From Zhengitettix transpicula (Eukaryota; Arthropoda; Insecta; Orthoptera; Tetrigidae): DNA of 64,000 bases. The notes beneath the pieces are model-generated. The model was not told where the DNA came from, made no database searches, and worked only from the letters and a program-made list of their open reading frames with translations. The translations under genes and the position numbers were made by a program. Shown here piece after piece: positions 43,501 to 54,730 of this stretch; the stretch's first letter is position 1; each line of letters starts with the position of its first letter. The stretch spans positions 76,738,532 to 76,802,531 of the forward strand of contig CM073591.1 of NCBI GenBank assembly GCA_037074705.1, written 5' to 3'.

Positions 43501-45717
43501 TGTGGGAATTTGACACATCACAAAAATAAATTCGTATTTACAATGCGATACCTATTTTGAGAAAGAGCAGAATTTCTCAGCGTGTATACTAAAAGTTATA
43601 AAGTAATAGTATTGTGTTTTATATATTACAACATAATAAAATAAATCCTAAGTTAACTACTGCTGGCTTATTACTTAAAATACTTAATTTTAAACTAAGC
43701 AAGTTGCACGAAAAATCAAAACTATCTAAATACATCTCGATATTTGTCACAATTACTCTCGCCTTCTCATACAACAGTTGACCACGGTCAACATTATGAG
43801 GTAATTCCATACTCCATATCGGAATCTTGCTTTCAAGGATGCGGAATAAATCATGGTTTGTACATAAATAATAATAATTACGTATAAACAAGGATATATA
43901 TTATTCACGGTTTATATTAATTAAAAGGAATTCTGTCAATTCATCTATTTAATCTGTTTGGCTAAGCAAAAATTTGGTTGCACCTTTTTTATATTTGGTT
44001 TTATAAACATATTAACTAGTTAATTTTGCCCGGGAGCGTCTTAAATATAGTAATACTGTGATAATGGACTCATTTAGGTTTAACTGACAGTTCTTGTCTT
44101 GTTTTTACATTATTATTAAAATAATCGACTTCTGAAGGTAATCATATACTACACCATTAACGTTTGTGATGTGTAAGTGTATGGGTTTGATTCAGCGTGT
44201 CGAGATCGTTGTGAGAACAAATTCGATACTACAATATGTATCAATCCCAGGAAGCAAAATATGTGGTTAAAATCATGCACATGGTTTGACTTAAGAAAGC
44301 CAATTGTTTAAATTTCATTTGACTAGAGAAACGACTTCTTTATTTCCGTTCATGTCAATATCTGCACATAATTGTCAATCTAGTCTGAGAAAAATAGACA
44401 CACAATATCGGAATAAATCCCGGTAAAATTAACAAATCCCTGAATTTGTAGCTAAATTTAGAAAATGATTAATAAATTAAATAAAAAATCACATTGCAAC
44501 ATTATTGGTATTTAAGTAACTTAATTGTTTTCCTATACTCAAAAAGATGGTTTTTTCTGATTGTGATTAAAAAATTATAACGTATTGAAAAAAGGTAAAA
44601 TGCTAACATGACAAGATGGAAGGTGATTTTTGGTCAGATGATCAACACATTTTCATTATAGTAACATTTAGAATCTTTTTAAAAGCTTACATCGTAGTAC
44701 GTATTACGATAGAAAGGAGTGAGATTCAGATGTCTTAGGGTTTAAACTCAGACTTAATTTCAAATTATGTCACTGCCTTGAAGGCAAAACAATTCTTACC
44801 TATTTCTTTTGGATTACCGCTAGTTATAATCCTGAAGCGTACTTACTGAAAACGCACACCACACCTCGCAATGTTTATCTAGCAATGGGAACTAGAATCT
44901 TGGTTCTATTTGTTCCTCACAACGACTAACCTTGAGCTGACCTCTTTTTCTCCCACGATGTTTATCTTCAAACGTCGCTGAATTCACAATGCTGAGGCAA
45001 ATTAAGCTATCTCCAGCACCCACACTTTCCTCTTCGAACTGAAGTTGTTTCCCTTTTTTTTCCCCTCTACTAAACTAGCAAGTCTGCTTCACAGGAGAAC
45101 AATTAACTAATGTATTCGCTTATCTCGTAAACAAAGTAGACTCTAAGAAATTTATATTTACTTTATTTAATGACCTTGTGACTACTGAACCGGGGGACTT
45201 TCAAGTTAACTTCATGCATCTAATAGCAGAAATATGAATGAGTAAACTAGGAGTAATTATCTATCAAGCAACACTGAACATTTAACTTTCTTATGATGTA
45301 TACGAAGTACTTTTGATGCATCAGATATAACAAATATAAAATTTATTAATTTAGGAGAGTTCAAGCATGAAATATTTTATACAGGTCATTTCCGAAAACA
45401 AAACTGGATGTAGATTATCAGGGAATATATGTGATTACTGCTTGAAACAGAACTGAAAAACGGGAATAATAGTTCCAATTTTGAATAATAAATAAACGGA
45501 ATACGCAAACGAGTCGCTCTACTATCAGTTACGAGTTTGATTTACAACGGTGAAGATTTTAATAGAAAACTTCCAATTGGCATCTGAAAATAACATTTTT
45601 ATTACTGATTCAGTGCTGTTTAAATAGTAGAGTCGTAACTTTTAATCTGTCAGTTCCTTTATTTTAAATTCTCGGGAGCTATTAATCGTATTATAAAAAA
45701 ATAATCGCCCTTGAGTC
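43501..45717. other. unassigned DNA
   Basis: Nothing recognised. The 90-codon minus-strand frame at 43619-43891 has no recognisable features. Confidence 0.4.
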
Positions 45718-45972
45718 CGAAAATTGTTTATTAACAAACAATTAAATAAACCGACGTTTCGTCCTTTTTAGGACTCTTCAGGTTCAGTAATTTCATATAT
45801 AAATCATACAAAACATTTTGATTCAATGTTTTGTTTTGTTGCCTGTTGCAACCGTAATGATGGAATACCTGAAAAAAATCGGTTGCAACAGGTTATTATA
45901 TGAACTTAATACAACTGAAGAGTCAAGGACTAAACGTCGGTACATTTAATTGTTTGTTAATAAGAGTTTTCT
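45718..45972. mobile_element. foldback element with hammerhead-like motif in each arm
   Basis: The left arm AAAATTGTTTATTAACAAAC, AATTAAATAAACCGACGTTT, CGTCC...GGACTCTTCAG corresponds to the right arm reverse complemented: AAAACTCTTATTAACAAACA, ATTAAATGTACCGACGTTTA, GTCCTTGACTCTTCAG. An inner inverted pair, GCCTGTTGCAACCG (about 45841-45854) and CGGTTGCAACAGGTT (about 45880-45894), forms a second stem. There is no coding sequence. The left-arm motif is annotated separately. Confidence 0.75.
45753..45781 (-). ncRNA. hammerhead-ribozyme-like core (best copy)
   Basis: Minus strand: CTGAAGA, GTCCT-AAAA-AGGAC, GAAAC, GTC. All conserved core positions match CUGAnGA / stem II / GAAA / A-U closing pair / C at the cleavage position. 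Stem II is five perfect base pairs, flush with both boxes, with a four-base loop. Stem III is reduced to ACGT, which cannot close on itself but can pair with a second molecule. Stem I is weak (AAC against GGTT with a mismatch). The right-arm version (45912-45938, plus) reads CTGAAGA-GTC-AA-GGAC-TAAAC-GTC, losing the G of GAAA. Activity is unproven; this is a structural match by eye. Confidence 0.45.
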
Positions 45973-46156
45973 GGCCATATAAATGACAGATATTTTTTCA
46001 TTATTATTATTATTAATCATATTTATGGACGTTACCATCAAATGTCCAATGTTTATGTCAATAATAATTTTCTCTGGTTTCTTCTATGTTTATGATAGCA
46101 ATTGTATCATGAATCCGCCTCCATGTACTATTCGCTAAAAGCAACAAACATTCTTT

Positions 46157-46281
46157 CTAGAGTGGCTTTTGTATGTGAGTAGCGTTAGCCGAAGCTAATG
46201 GTGTCATTCCGTAATTTAATCGGACCCCGTTTTTCAACAGTCGTTTAATTTTATAAATGGCCTGCTTCGAATTTGTGATTC
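46157..46281 (-). pseudogene. ankyrin-repeat-like exon or pseudo-exon
   Basis: On the minus strand, after TAATTGATTTCAG (acceptor-like, ending at 46282), a frame reads ITNSKQAIYKIKRLLKNGVR then LNYGMTPLASANATHIQKPL, and stops at TAG (46157-46159). LLKNGVRLN and GMTPLASAN match the ankyrin pattern LLxxGAxxN...GxTPLxxA, where helix 2 of one repeat leads into the TPL turn of the next. Read through the TAG, the same frame stays open for 33 more codons (KECLLLLANSTW...). This suggests a longer repeat array interrupted by a stop mutation, or a genuine C-terminal exon. I cannot name the gene; no other ankyrin exon was found in the window. Confidence 0.45.
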
Positions 46282-46654
46282 CTGAAATCAATTACAAAAG
46301 TATTTTTACGTTGATTTTATGATTGAGGTTCATGAGAATTTCATGAATAAATTGTTTTACGAAGTACTTCGAGTTCATTTATATTCGTCGTTTCATGCTT
46401 TAAAAATTAATAGCGATTTGCTTCCAAGGTGAACGAGAAGTTAAGGGATAAAAATAAGCCTCAGATGGGAAAGCAGTACAACATAACATTAAGTATAACA
46501 TTCAGTATTTCTTCGATGATGATGGGGTTAATGAGAGATGAGAGTGTTGAATATTTTTCTACACAATTCAGCCCAAACAAAGTTAACCGTATTTCTCTCT
46601 CTGCTTTCTCATTTTTTCTCCTTCTCAAAATCCAACCTCTAAATTCGCCTTTGC

Positions 46655-47157
46655 AGAACTCTGTGGAGGAGGCTACCTTTGGGGATGCCTTCACATCTCT
46701 CTGGTTTTGAACTAAGGCTCCTGCATGCCGAGGCACCTCGTCCTATTTTGAGAGGTGTATGTTCCGAGGTCGCAGACCTTGGTCATACGGTAAGAGTTGT
46801 CCGCTATTCCTATTGGAATAGTCGACCAGCTGCCTCCTAAACCGGTCAAGGCACGGCGAGGGGAAAGCTGCGATCCCACAGCTAACCCCTCTCCCGCCAT
46901 CGGAAGGGCGTGGGACAAGTACAAAATGCCCAACCTACCTAATGCAGGTTTTTCTAGAGTTTCTCCTGCATCACTTTGAGGCGAATTTCCGGGTAGGATC
47001 CTTAAACCATAGCCCGGGGGCCATAATTAACCCTTGGCTACCTTCCTCTACCCTTCCGCATCCCTCCCTTTCAAATCCCTTTCCTATGCTATAAGAGGGG
47101 AGTTGCCACTATGTGGATTACCCTATACATAGCCTGTCTACACCTACAAAAAAAAAT
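46655..47157 (+). mobile_element. retroposon family A, copy 6 (long)
   Basis: Matches copy 3 over its whole length: GGAGGAGGCTACCTTTGGGG, GCCGAGGCACCTCGTCCTAT, GTATGTTCCGAGGTCGCAGA, TCCTAAACCGGTCAAGGCAC, GGAAGGGCGTGGGACAAGTA, CCTTGGCTACCTTCCTCTAC. It ends CATAGCCTGTCTACACCTAC plus nine A residues. The antisense frame at 46712-46933 is homologous to that of copy 3. The 91-93-codon frames at 46429-46736 straddle the boundary. Confidence 0.85.
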
Positions 47158-47785
47158 TCACCTTTACAATAGAGGCAATGGAAACCATGAAACTTTCTAT
47201 TTACGATCGGCATGGAATGTTTTTTAAATTCGAAATTTGCCACTTCGGCAATCGTCAATCATAAAAATGTATATTATGTACGTATAATACTGATTAACCA
47301 TCTCAGACAACGATACAGGAAAACACTAAAACCACTTCTAAATCAAATTACTTTCAGTTCTACCAGTGATTTAAATTCTGTTTAAATATCACAGTAAATA
47401 TTTGTATAACATAATAGCAGTGTTTATTCTCCTTTTACGAACGGACTTGCATACTTAATCGTTTGTTTCACGTGTTAAATTGTTGGCGTTTCAGCTTGGG
47501 AAAAAGATGTCGACACGAGAATTTAGTTGAGGATCGCTACATCTCCCTGAAAAATTCTGACTGTTTCACAATCGGCGAGGTTTGACAGCGACACAAACAC
47601 CTGTGGAATACTCCCACGCATAATTATACAGATCGGTCACACAAAATGTCGGCACTATGTTTATTATTATTATATTGATTGCATGTGCGTATTTAAATAT
47701 TACATACGAGATATTTCCACCTGTATACTTTAATCGTAGGATAACTCATCTCATCAAATTTAACCAAATTATACAATAAATTGTA
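47158..47785. other. unassigned DNA upstream of a promoter-like segment
   Basis: Nothing recognised. Confidence 0.4.
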
Positions 47786-47799
47786 GCGAGTTAACAATG

Positions 47800-47998
47800 A
47801 AACGACGAGAAGTTTCTGAAGCCACTCTGCGACGAGAACCGTCTAGAAGGACAAGTATATAAAAACAAGATTAAGCGTTCCGACTGACACAGTGAATACA
47901 CAGTGATAATAGTTTGCGAATAGAGTGTATAAGTAGAATTGAAATGTCTGTATATTGAAAACCGTGTATATTAATAGAATAATTAACAGAGTAAGTAC
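47800..47998 (+). promoter_or_regulatory. TATA-box promoter-like segment with possible first exon and donor
   Basis: TATATAAAA at 47856-47864 is a strong TATA box. About 30 bases on, CTGACACAGTG (47884-47894) could hold the start site. Upstream, AGAAGTTTCT (about 47808-47817) and GTCTAGAAGG (47841-47850) resemble pairs of heat-shock-element units (nGAAnnTTCn). Downstream, about 100 bases run to AACAGA|GTAAGT with the donor at 47991. No long frame starts between (ATGTCTGTATATTGA is a four-codon frame), so a non-coding first exon is likely. I cannot identify the gene. The order TATA, start-like sequence, donor is what supports it; each part alone is weak. It could also be a promoter inside an unrecognised transposon. 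Confidence 0.4.
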
Positions 47999-50332
47999 CT
48001 TCTTATTGGATTTAAAAGACCCCTCGAGCTCGTTGCAACAGGTATTATTTTTAATTTAAAAAAGAAATATTGTAGGGCTGTGAACTTGGAGGAACACTTC
48101 TTGAAGGTGCATTGAGATAGATTTCAAGAGGTTGTGCACGAGAGTCATATATTTTCTTTCTCGGAGCAATTACGTCTGTTTTACGCGATCGAGTGTCGTT
48201 AAAAAGCGAAACTAGATAGTGCTTTAGCGGGGTGATATTATCTCACTAGCTGGAAGGAAAAAAGCTATCCTGTCTGGTACTGGGCGAAAGCGTGGTCCGC
48301 AGTTTCTCCTGCAGCTCTCGTTAATTACGGTCGCGGGGAAAAGGCCGTGCCGGACATGGTGAGGGGGATCTATTGCAGAAATTAAAATAGTGACGGTGGA
48401 AACAGAAAAATGAAAGGGAATTATGGAAGAAGAGAAGGCAGAAGTTTGACATAGTGAGAAATTTATTAAAATTTTGTAAACTATTGGCCACTTCACCTAC
48501 TAAATAAGTTTGAGACTGATTGGCAATTGGACGTTATTCATTCAAATGTGGCAATGAAACCAGCATCGTGAAAGAAAGAGTTTGATAGTTTTCTGATCTC
48601 AGACCGAACGTATTATGAGTAAGTTGATTCCATGACAAATATCAAAATACTATGGCATAACAAGGACGAAAACGGCAGTATTGGTATACGTATATGAAGA
48701 ATACTAAATGGAGGCTGTGAGCTATGTAAAATTTATGCAAGTTATGCTACAGAATAAGGGAAAAAGCTTCTTGAAGCATTACCATAGAAATGTTCATTTT
48801 CCTCTATTTATTCTAAACTATCAATTATTATTCATTCCACTCCAATTCCATATAAATTATTTCACGTCGATTCAATATTCTGAACCAAGAATAAATAAAT
48901 ATAAACAAATCATATTATATTACCAAATTATAAATGGTATTTATTTATCTCTATTATGGTCTGATCTCTAATACTTGTTATGGTGTATTCTATTGTTTTT
49001 TACTTAGTACATGATATATTATCCTAAACTACACTGTATAATATTATAAATGAATATTCATAATTACAGATTATTTCACTGTATCAAACATTGTATTATT
49101 AATAATATCACATTTTATTTCTTAATTTAAACATTAATAACTATTTCTCTAATGTATATAATTGGACTAACGTCTGTGTAGTACCTAAAAATAAAATAAT
49201 TACTCCCCCATCGTGTAAAGAATTTATAGTTATCAAATATGTATACGATAGTTACACTAATAATTGTTGAAAAACATTTCAATAGACCGAAGTGTTTATT
49301 GCTTAAATGATGGACTCTCAAAATGGTTCAGATTAGTTGAGAATGGGTCTATAGAATTCCAGTGGCCTATTGGGGAACGATGATAATTTTTTCTGTTTTA
49401 AAACTATATTTAATTTGTAAGAAATATAATAATTAGTTAATAAAATTAATTTTTATATCCATTAACATGATATTTATTTGTATAGGGCATTTTGATTCTC
49501 GCATCTGAAGCCATAGATGGTTGGGGGAATATATAGAATTTTCATAGTTTCTGCAAAGAGAAAGACTTCCGGAAATTTTACAGTGCACTGAGTTTTACAT
49601 CTAAAACACGCATTTGACAAAAAAATTGTAAGAACATGTTTATTCAGTTTTTGCATTTCTGTAAATAAGCAATAAACAGAAAATTAAGGCGTTTTTTTAA
49701 TTGTGTAAAAGTATATAATAATTTTCATCTTCATAAAAAAATCTTAGGCTGTCAAAATGCAATTTTTTGCCTGGTTTCAATGAAATATTTAATCATGTAA
49801 TTGAGTTCTTTCATAAAATTTATTAGGTCAAGAAATCATATATTTGCTTTATTTAACAATATCAAAATAATTTTTTAGAAACAATGATCATCTATTTTAA
49901 ATTAGAGCTCGCAAAATGGTTATTGTAACATTCAATCAAATTACATTTTGATACATCGAATATTTGATGCACATTTCTGTTTTCTAAAAAGGGATATTAT
50001 TAATGCTGAAGACATCCATATATACACTGGCCAATTGAAGCACTTAAAAGAACATATTTCAGAGTCGGGTATAAAGTGTGGCTAAATTTAGATATCTCGT
50101 CTTGGATTATAAATCCATTTGAAAAACGCACGTCTACAACATTAATTTTTCGCAACGAGGAGAAGTGAACGATTTGAAAGAGAATTATGAAGGCAAAATC
50201 AATTTTCAATAAAGTAGCTATGTCAAATCTTTGAATTGTTAACATGTCCGTCGAAAAAACACGTCAAAATAAGCAATATGACCGATTCCTTAATTTCAGT
50301 ATTGGAGAGCGAATGTTTTTTCTCAGTCAACC
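47999..50332. other. unassigned DNA; GC-richer at 48180-48400
   Basis: If the promoter call is right this would be first intron. A 90-codon minus-strand frame at 48224-48496 has no recognised features. The rest is AT-rich. Confidence 0.4.
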
Positions 50333-50355
50333 TGACGATGGCCTTCGAAACGTTG
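50333..50355 (+). other. hammerhead-core-like motif, shortened stem II
   Basis: CTGACGA (50333-50339), TGGCCTTC, GAAACGTT (50348-50355). Both boxes are exact, but the spacer is too short for a normal stem II. AAC before and GTT after (following the H position) give three stem I pairs, where other copies have CAC and GTG. Confidence 0.4.
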
Positions 50356-51526
50356 TTTTCTCAAAAAAAATACTAGTTCTTGTAGGCTGAGGCGCTCATA
50401 GGCCAAGCAAAAATTTTATTCAGAAAAACTAAAATTATTATATAGAATAACGCGATGCATTACGATCATTATTACCAAATTTTAATAGAGTATTTTAAAA
50501 TGGAATCAACCAAAACCAATTATTTTTTTAAAAAAAACAAACAACTATTTTAATTACATTTAAGCCATTAAAATTGAAGGATTAGGTTAGAAAAATCTGT
50601 GGTCATCTGGGAGATTTCTTTATTTGTTTTATAGACCTTAAAAATTGTTTAATAAAATACATATTATTGTTAGGTTAGTTACTGGGTTGTCTTTACAACT
50701 GCAACTATGGAGCTGTTAATACATTGTAATAAGCAAAATTAGGGTGTGTATTAAAAAAATTGTTAAGGGGGTTGAAGTACAAAAAAGGTTGGCAATCCCT
50801 GGTTTCAATGAATTCGGTTAAATATCAAATGTTGATAAACTAGCAATACGTCAACAAAAGTCATGTTTAAACTTTAAAAGACAATTTTCAACCTGATCAG
50901 AAATTGAATATCGACTTTTCGCGACGGTTGAGGCCGACGTACAATCACGTTCGACTTATGGTCCACGTTCTCGTGGACTAGCAACAGTATGTCTTTCGGT
51001 GCCTGGACCGGTTTCGACTCACTTAACAATTAACGTTATGAAAGCTCACACACCAGGAATGCATAACACGACGGACGAAGCAAGTGGCACTTACTCTCCA
51101 TTACATCGTGTTCGGGACCTCCCACACTTTCTCACGGAGCGATGTAACGAATTGTCTTCCGCTGCGGAGTATAATTGAGGGAATAACCTTGCCAGAAGAC
51201 AAGTCCGAATTTAACTCCAGTGTTGATTGCATCTGTGAGTCGTAAATATTCATAAAAGAAGCTACACTGCTCGAACAACACTCTAATGCGCGGTTGTAAC
51301 TGCGATCTGTGCCATCAGAGGACTTTTGATTCACTGCTGAATATTGAGTCAGAGTGCGTACAGAAAAAAAAACACAGCCTTATACATTATACTATAAAAT
51401 AAATCCGGTAAATTTATCGGCAGTGTTTTTGAAAAATAAATAAAAACTTTTTAATTAATTATAATTATAGTTTCTCAGGATCGAACGGAGATCTTTGTGA
51501 GACACATTATTGAGGACTTGGGTATA
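50356..51526. other. unassigned DNA; GC-richer at 50930-51340
   Basis: The GC-richer part has a GTCCACG/CGTGGAC hairpin at about 50961-50978 and a 77-codon minus-strand frame without recognised features. Confidence 0.35.
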
Positions 51527-51680
51527 TCTATATAAATAAAACTCTAATAATGATTTGTAGGCATGTTGAACTGGAAAAACTCAAAAAATGGCTGAAAATA
51601 TATCACTGACTTTTCAAAATTTTATACGTACTTTCTAATTCCACAAATACTAGACTTTTGAATTATTGCATACGGATAAC
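51527..51680 (+). mobile_element. Helitron-like 5' end with a different body (copy 4)
   Basis: A|TCTATATAAATAAAACTC has the same 5' end as family C, but the following sequence (TTTGTAGGCATGTTGAACTG and onward) differs from the other copies. The 3' end is not located, so the right boundary is a guess. Confidence 0.4.
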
Positions 51681-52400
51681 TGCCAATTTTTTTTGGAATA
51701 ATAACACTGGAAGACGAATATTTGCATGTAGAGCATTAAGAATGTAAATTTTCTCATTTTAAATCAGTATTAACTTCAATTAATTCAATCACATACGTCT
51801 ATATACGTATGGCAGAATATTGTTTCACTTTCCCACCTTCTTTAATCAACCGTAGTTACTTTTGCACTTTAGTTTTACTGTATGATTCACCGGAGCGAAA
51901 CAGCTGTTTTCTTTCTGTTAATAAGACAATATTATGTGGTCCAGTTAGACAAAATTAGAAACCAAAGATCCGTTTAGTGTAGCCATTGAAAGAATATCCT
52001 TAAATGATTAGCAAGTGCTTTTATAGTTATAAATCATAGAGAAATTATGAACTGTAGATTTATAAAATATATAATATAATTAATGATGACCTTACAAATT
52101 CAGATAAATAAATTTTACAAATTTCTCAATAACTTAAATGTATTAAAATAAATACGAAGTTGCGTTGATTCAGATCTCATGAGGTAAAGAAATTAGTGGG
52201 CCGTGGTATAAAACATAAATAACGATTTGGTAAAAGTGGAACAACCAGCTACATTTTAAAATATAATAGGAAACAAATTAATCCAAGATTCGTAGATATA
52301 AGTAAGTGAACAATGTCAAAATTTATTATTATATTTATCTGACAATAGTAAATCAATAAAACGGCCAAAACGTTATAAACGATTTGAAAAAAAATAACAC
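51681..52400. other. unassigned AT-rich DNA
   Basis: Nothing recognised. Confidence 0.4.
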
Positions 52401-52429
52401 GTTTTGTTCCTTTTCTGGAAATTCTTCAG
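52401..52429 (-). other. hammerhead-core-like motif, decayed
   Basis: Minus strand: CTGAAGA, then TTTCC-AGAAAA-GGAA, then AAAACGTG. Box 1 is exact and stem II plausible. GAAA is AAAA, and the cleavage position is G, which is not permitted. Confidence 0.35.
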
Positions 52430-52564
52430 GTGTAGTAAAAATTTTTATGAATGTAATTTATTTCCTATAATAAATTATGTAATTTTATCAAATAATAAAA
52501 TTTTGGAAAGAAATTTTATGCTTTATACGCACAATGAAGACATCAATATTTTTTTGTTAATTTA

Positions 52565-52625
52565 ATGATCAAGGCGTCCGCCCAGCAAGCAGAGGTCCTG
52601 GGTTCGATTCCCGGTCCGGTTGACA
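52565..52625 (+). mobile_element. tRNA-like fragment with polymerase III box B (SINE head or tRNA relic)
   Basis: AGAGGTCCTGGGTTCGATTC, CCGGTCCGG contains a perfect box B (GGTTCGATTCC) and a CTGGG/CCCGG T-stem. It resembles the 3' half of the tRNA part of family S (AAGAGGTCCCGG...). Box A and an acceptor stem are not evident, so it is not a functional tRNA gene. Confidence 0.55.
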
Positions 52626-52728
52626 TAATGCTTCGATACAAATAACTTAACGTTGCCTTGACCCGATGCTTAATATAAGCTCGCCTTAATTTTGTAATTA
52701 ATATTTTAAATCATCATTTCCTAATGTC

Positions 52729-52768
52729 TTTACTTCAAGGGATCCAAACACAATGGATGAAACGTCGT
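52729..52768 (+). other. hammerhead-core-like motif, variant
   Basis: ACTTCAAGGGATCCAAACAC, AATGGATGAAACGTCGTATT. ATCC and GGAT form a 4-bp stem flush with GAAACGTC. Box 1 is mutated (CTTCAAGG). Closest to the copy at 16296-16326. Confidence 0.3.
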
Positions 52769-53803
52769 ATTACTTTTAAAGTATTTATGTTTTTGAGAAA
52801 TTATTTTAATTTATATTTGTATTTTTATAAGGCCATCTTGTATTATATAAATCATAAATGTTAGAGTACTTACAAATTTACAAAATATAGTTTAATATTA
52901 ATATCATGTTGTTTCAGTAGTTAAATCAACAGATCTGACAATAGTTTCAAAAGATGGAAAATTAAATTTTTCCCTGGTATCTTCACTTCATAGTCGTATT
53001 TAAATAACACGAACTCTACTTTAATATTCATAAACATAGAATCATTACAATATATAGCATCATTTTGTTTCGCACTAAATATAGGCGTATTCAAAAACTG
53101 ACAGAGCAATATTATTAAAAGCTGATTTTGTGCAGATTCAATGGAATCGTTATTTAGTTACGCGCCTATTGTTGAAAAGAGGACATCACTAAACATTTTA
53201 CTACGTTAGGTGTCAACGTTAAAGTAATGAATAGTTTAGGAAAATCCTTTTGCGGGAAACGCCGCCATTCTCTCACACCGGAGTCAGCGTCGCTAATTTT
53301 CAAAGCAGCCCACGGATGGCCGTGCATTATTTGCGGAGAAAATTTGAGCATTCGTCACACGACTGAAGACGAGCAAGAGAAATGGTGTAAAGTTGAACGG
53401 AACATTGTACAAGACCACCCAGATAGTTACCGAACGTGTATTTTTAGTAACTGAGTCCTTATCGTTGGAAAAATCAATGTTATTTATTAATAAAACACCA
53501 AATATAATTCATCATAAAATAAACTAAAATCAGTGTGAATATACAAGTGTTAATACCGTATGATTGTTCGAACAGGACTAAATAGTTCAAGCACACTTAT
53601 AAAGACTTAATAGAAAATACCAAAAGAAATTTAAGAACTATAATCATTCTCGGACAATACATATCAAAATACATTTAAAAATACGAAATAAAAGACGTGC
53701 GCATATTGAAATCTCGTTTATGGAAATAAATCCTTTTTAATTATATGATTATCTATTTCAAATTTTCTCATTTTCAAAGTATCTATTTCTTATATGTATA
53801 TAT
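52769..53803. other. unassigned DNA with an open frame at 53227-53454
   Basis: The 75-codon plus-strand frame (MNSLGKSFCGKRRHSLTPES...) lies in a GC-richer patch and contains HGWPCIICGENL. Without neighbouring cysteines or histidines in a known spacing, or splice signals, I do not assign it. Confidence 0.35.
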
Positions 53804-54730
53804 ATATTGTAATAATTAAATATAATATATGAATGTGGCTTAAATGAAATACACTAATAACTTTAAAGAACAAACAAAATTTATTATCAATTTTATAATA
53901 CACAAAATATTTGGGATCTCAGGGTCTTGATCTGGGTTTGATAAATGGCAGAATTTATATAATCAAAATTACATTTACTTTTTATGGAAATCAATGCGTC
54001 TGAACATAGACGAAATTTGTTGTGGAAGAAATAATACTAAAGATTGAATTTAACAATTTCAATTTTATCAAGAGTTAACGATCTCATTTTATCGATAATT
54101 AAATAATTAAAATTAAAGAACGATCTGACTTTTATCTTTTAAACGCGGTTTACAAATTATTTTAAAGTTTTCTCTACTTACGGCCGCCCAGGTCTCATTT
54201 TTAGTTTTTCGTGCACAATTTTGGGGACATCATTGATTCTAAGTTCTCACAGACTCTAATTGGCGTTGTTTGTTAGTTGGTTTACCACAAATTGGTTGGT
54301 TCTCGATGCTTTACTGCAACCTGGATTTGTAGATCTCGTGGCTCTAGTTGACAATGGACTTCATTGGTTTGTCTGAATATTGCTTTACTTTTTAATAACT
54401 GAAAGCATGTTTGTGACTGGGCCACAATCTTTAATGACTGCCGACTGTAAAACTTTAAATGAGTTCTTTTCGTCCGTTCTATTCGCTGTCTGCTGACCGA
54501 CTGTACTGTTCAAATTTTCGTGACTTGGAATTTTTAGTCTTTTCTCCTCGCTGCCTACGGCCCGACTGTTCTCTTCGTCTCGTAGATTTTGAGCGCGTAA
54601 ACTCTCTCAACAATGTTTTCTTTGCCTTGCCGGATTGTTGCGGCGTCCGCTCTATATCCACTAATAATGAGTCCTCTACAATCCAACTTTCCAATTAGAA
54701 CAATGTCTTAATTACCAATTACTACAATAT
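53804..54730 (-). mobile_element. solo LTR with ATAT target duplication (copy 3)
   Basis: The LTR runs from 53808 (TGTAATAATT on plus) to 54726 (ACTACA), 919 bases, with ATAT on both sides (53804-53807 and 54727-54730). It is diverged but collinear with the LTRs at 90-1234 and 19820-20749: AACAAACAAAATTTATTATC, GATCTGGGTTTGATAAATGG, AACGATCTGACTTTTATCTT, AACAATGTTTTCTTTG. Overlapping frames at 54459-54698 on both strands lie in the LTR. Confidence 0.85.

Noticed and set aside
52565..52625. Functional tRNA gene
   Set aside because: Only the box B/T-arm half is tRNA-like; no matching box A or acceptor stem.
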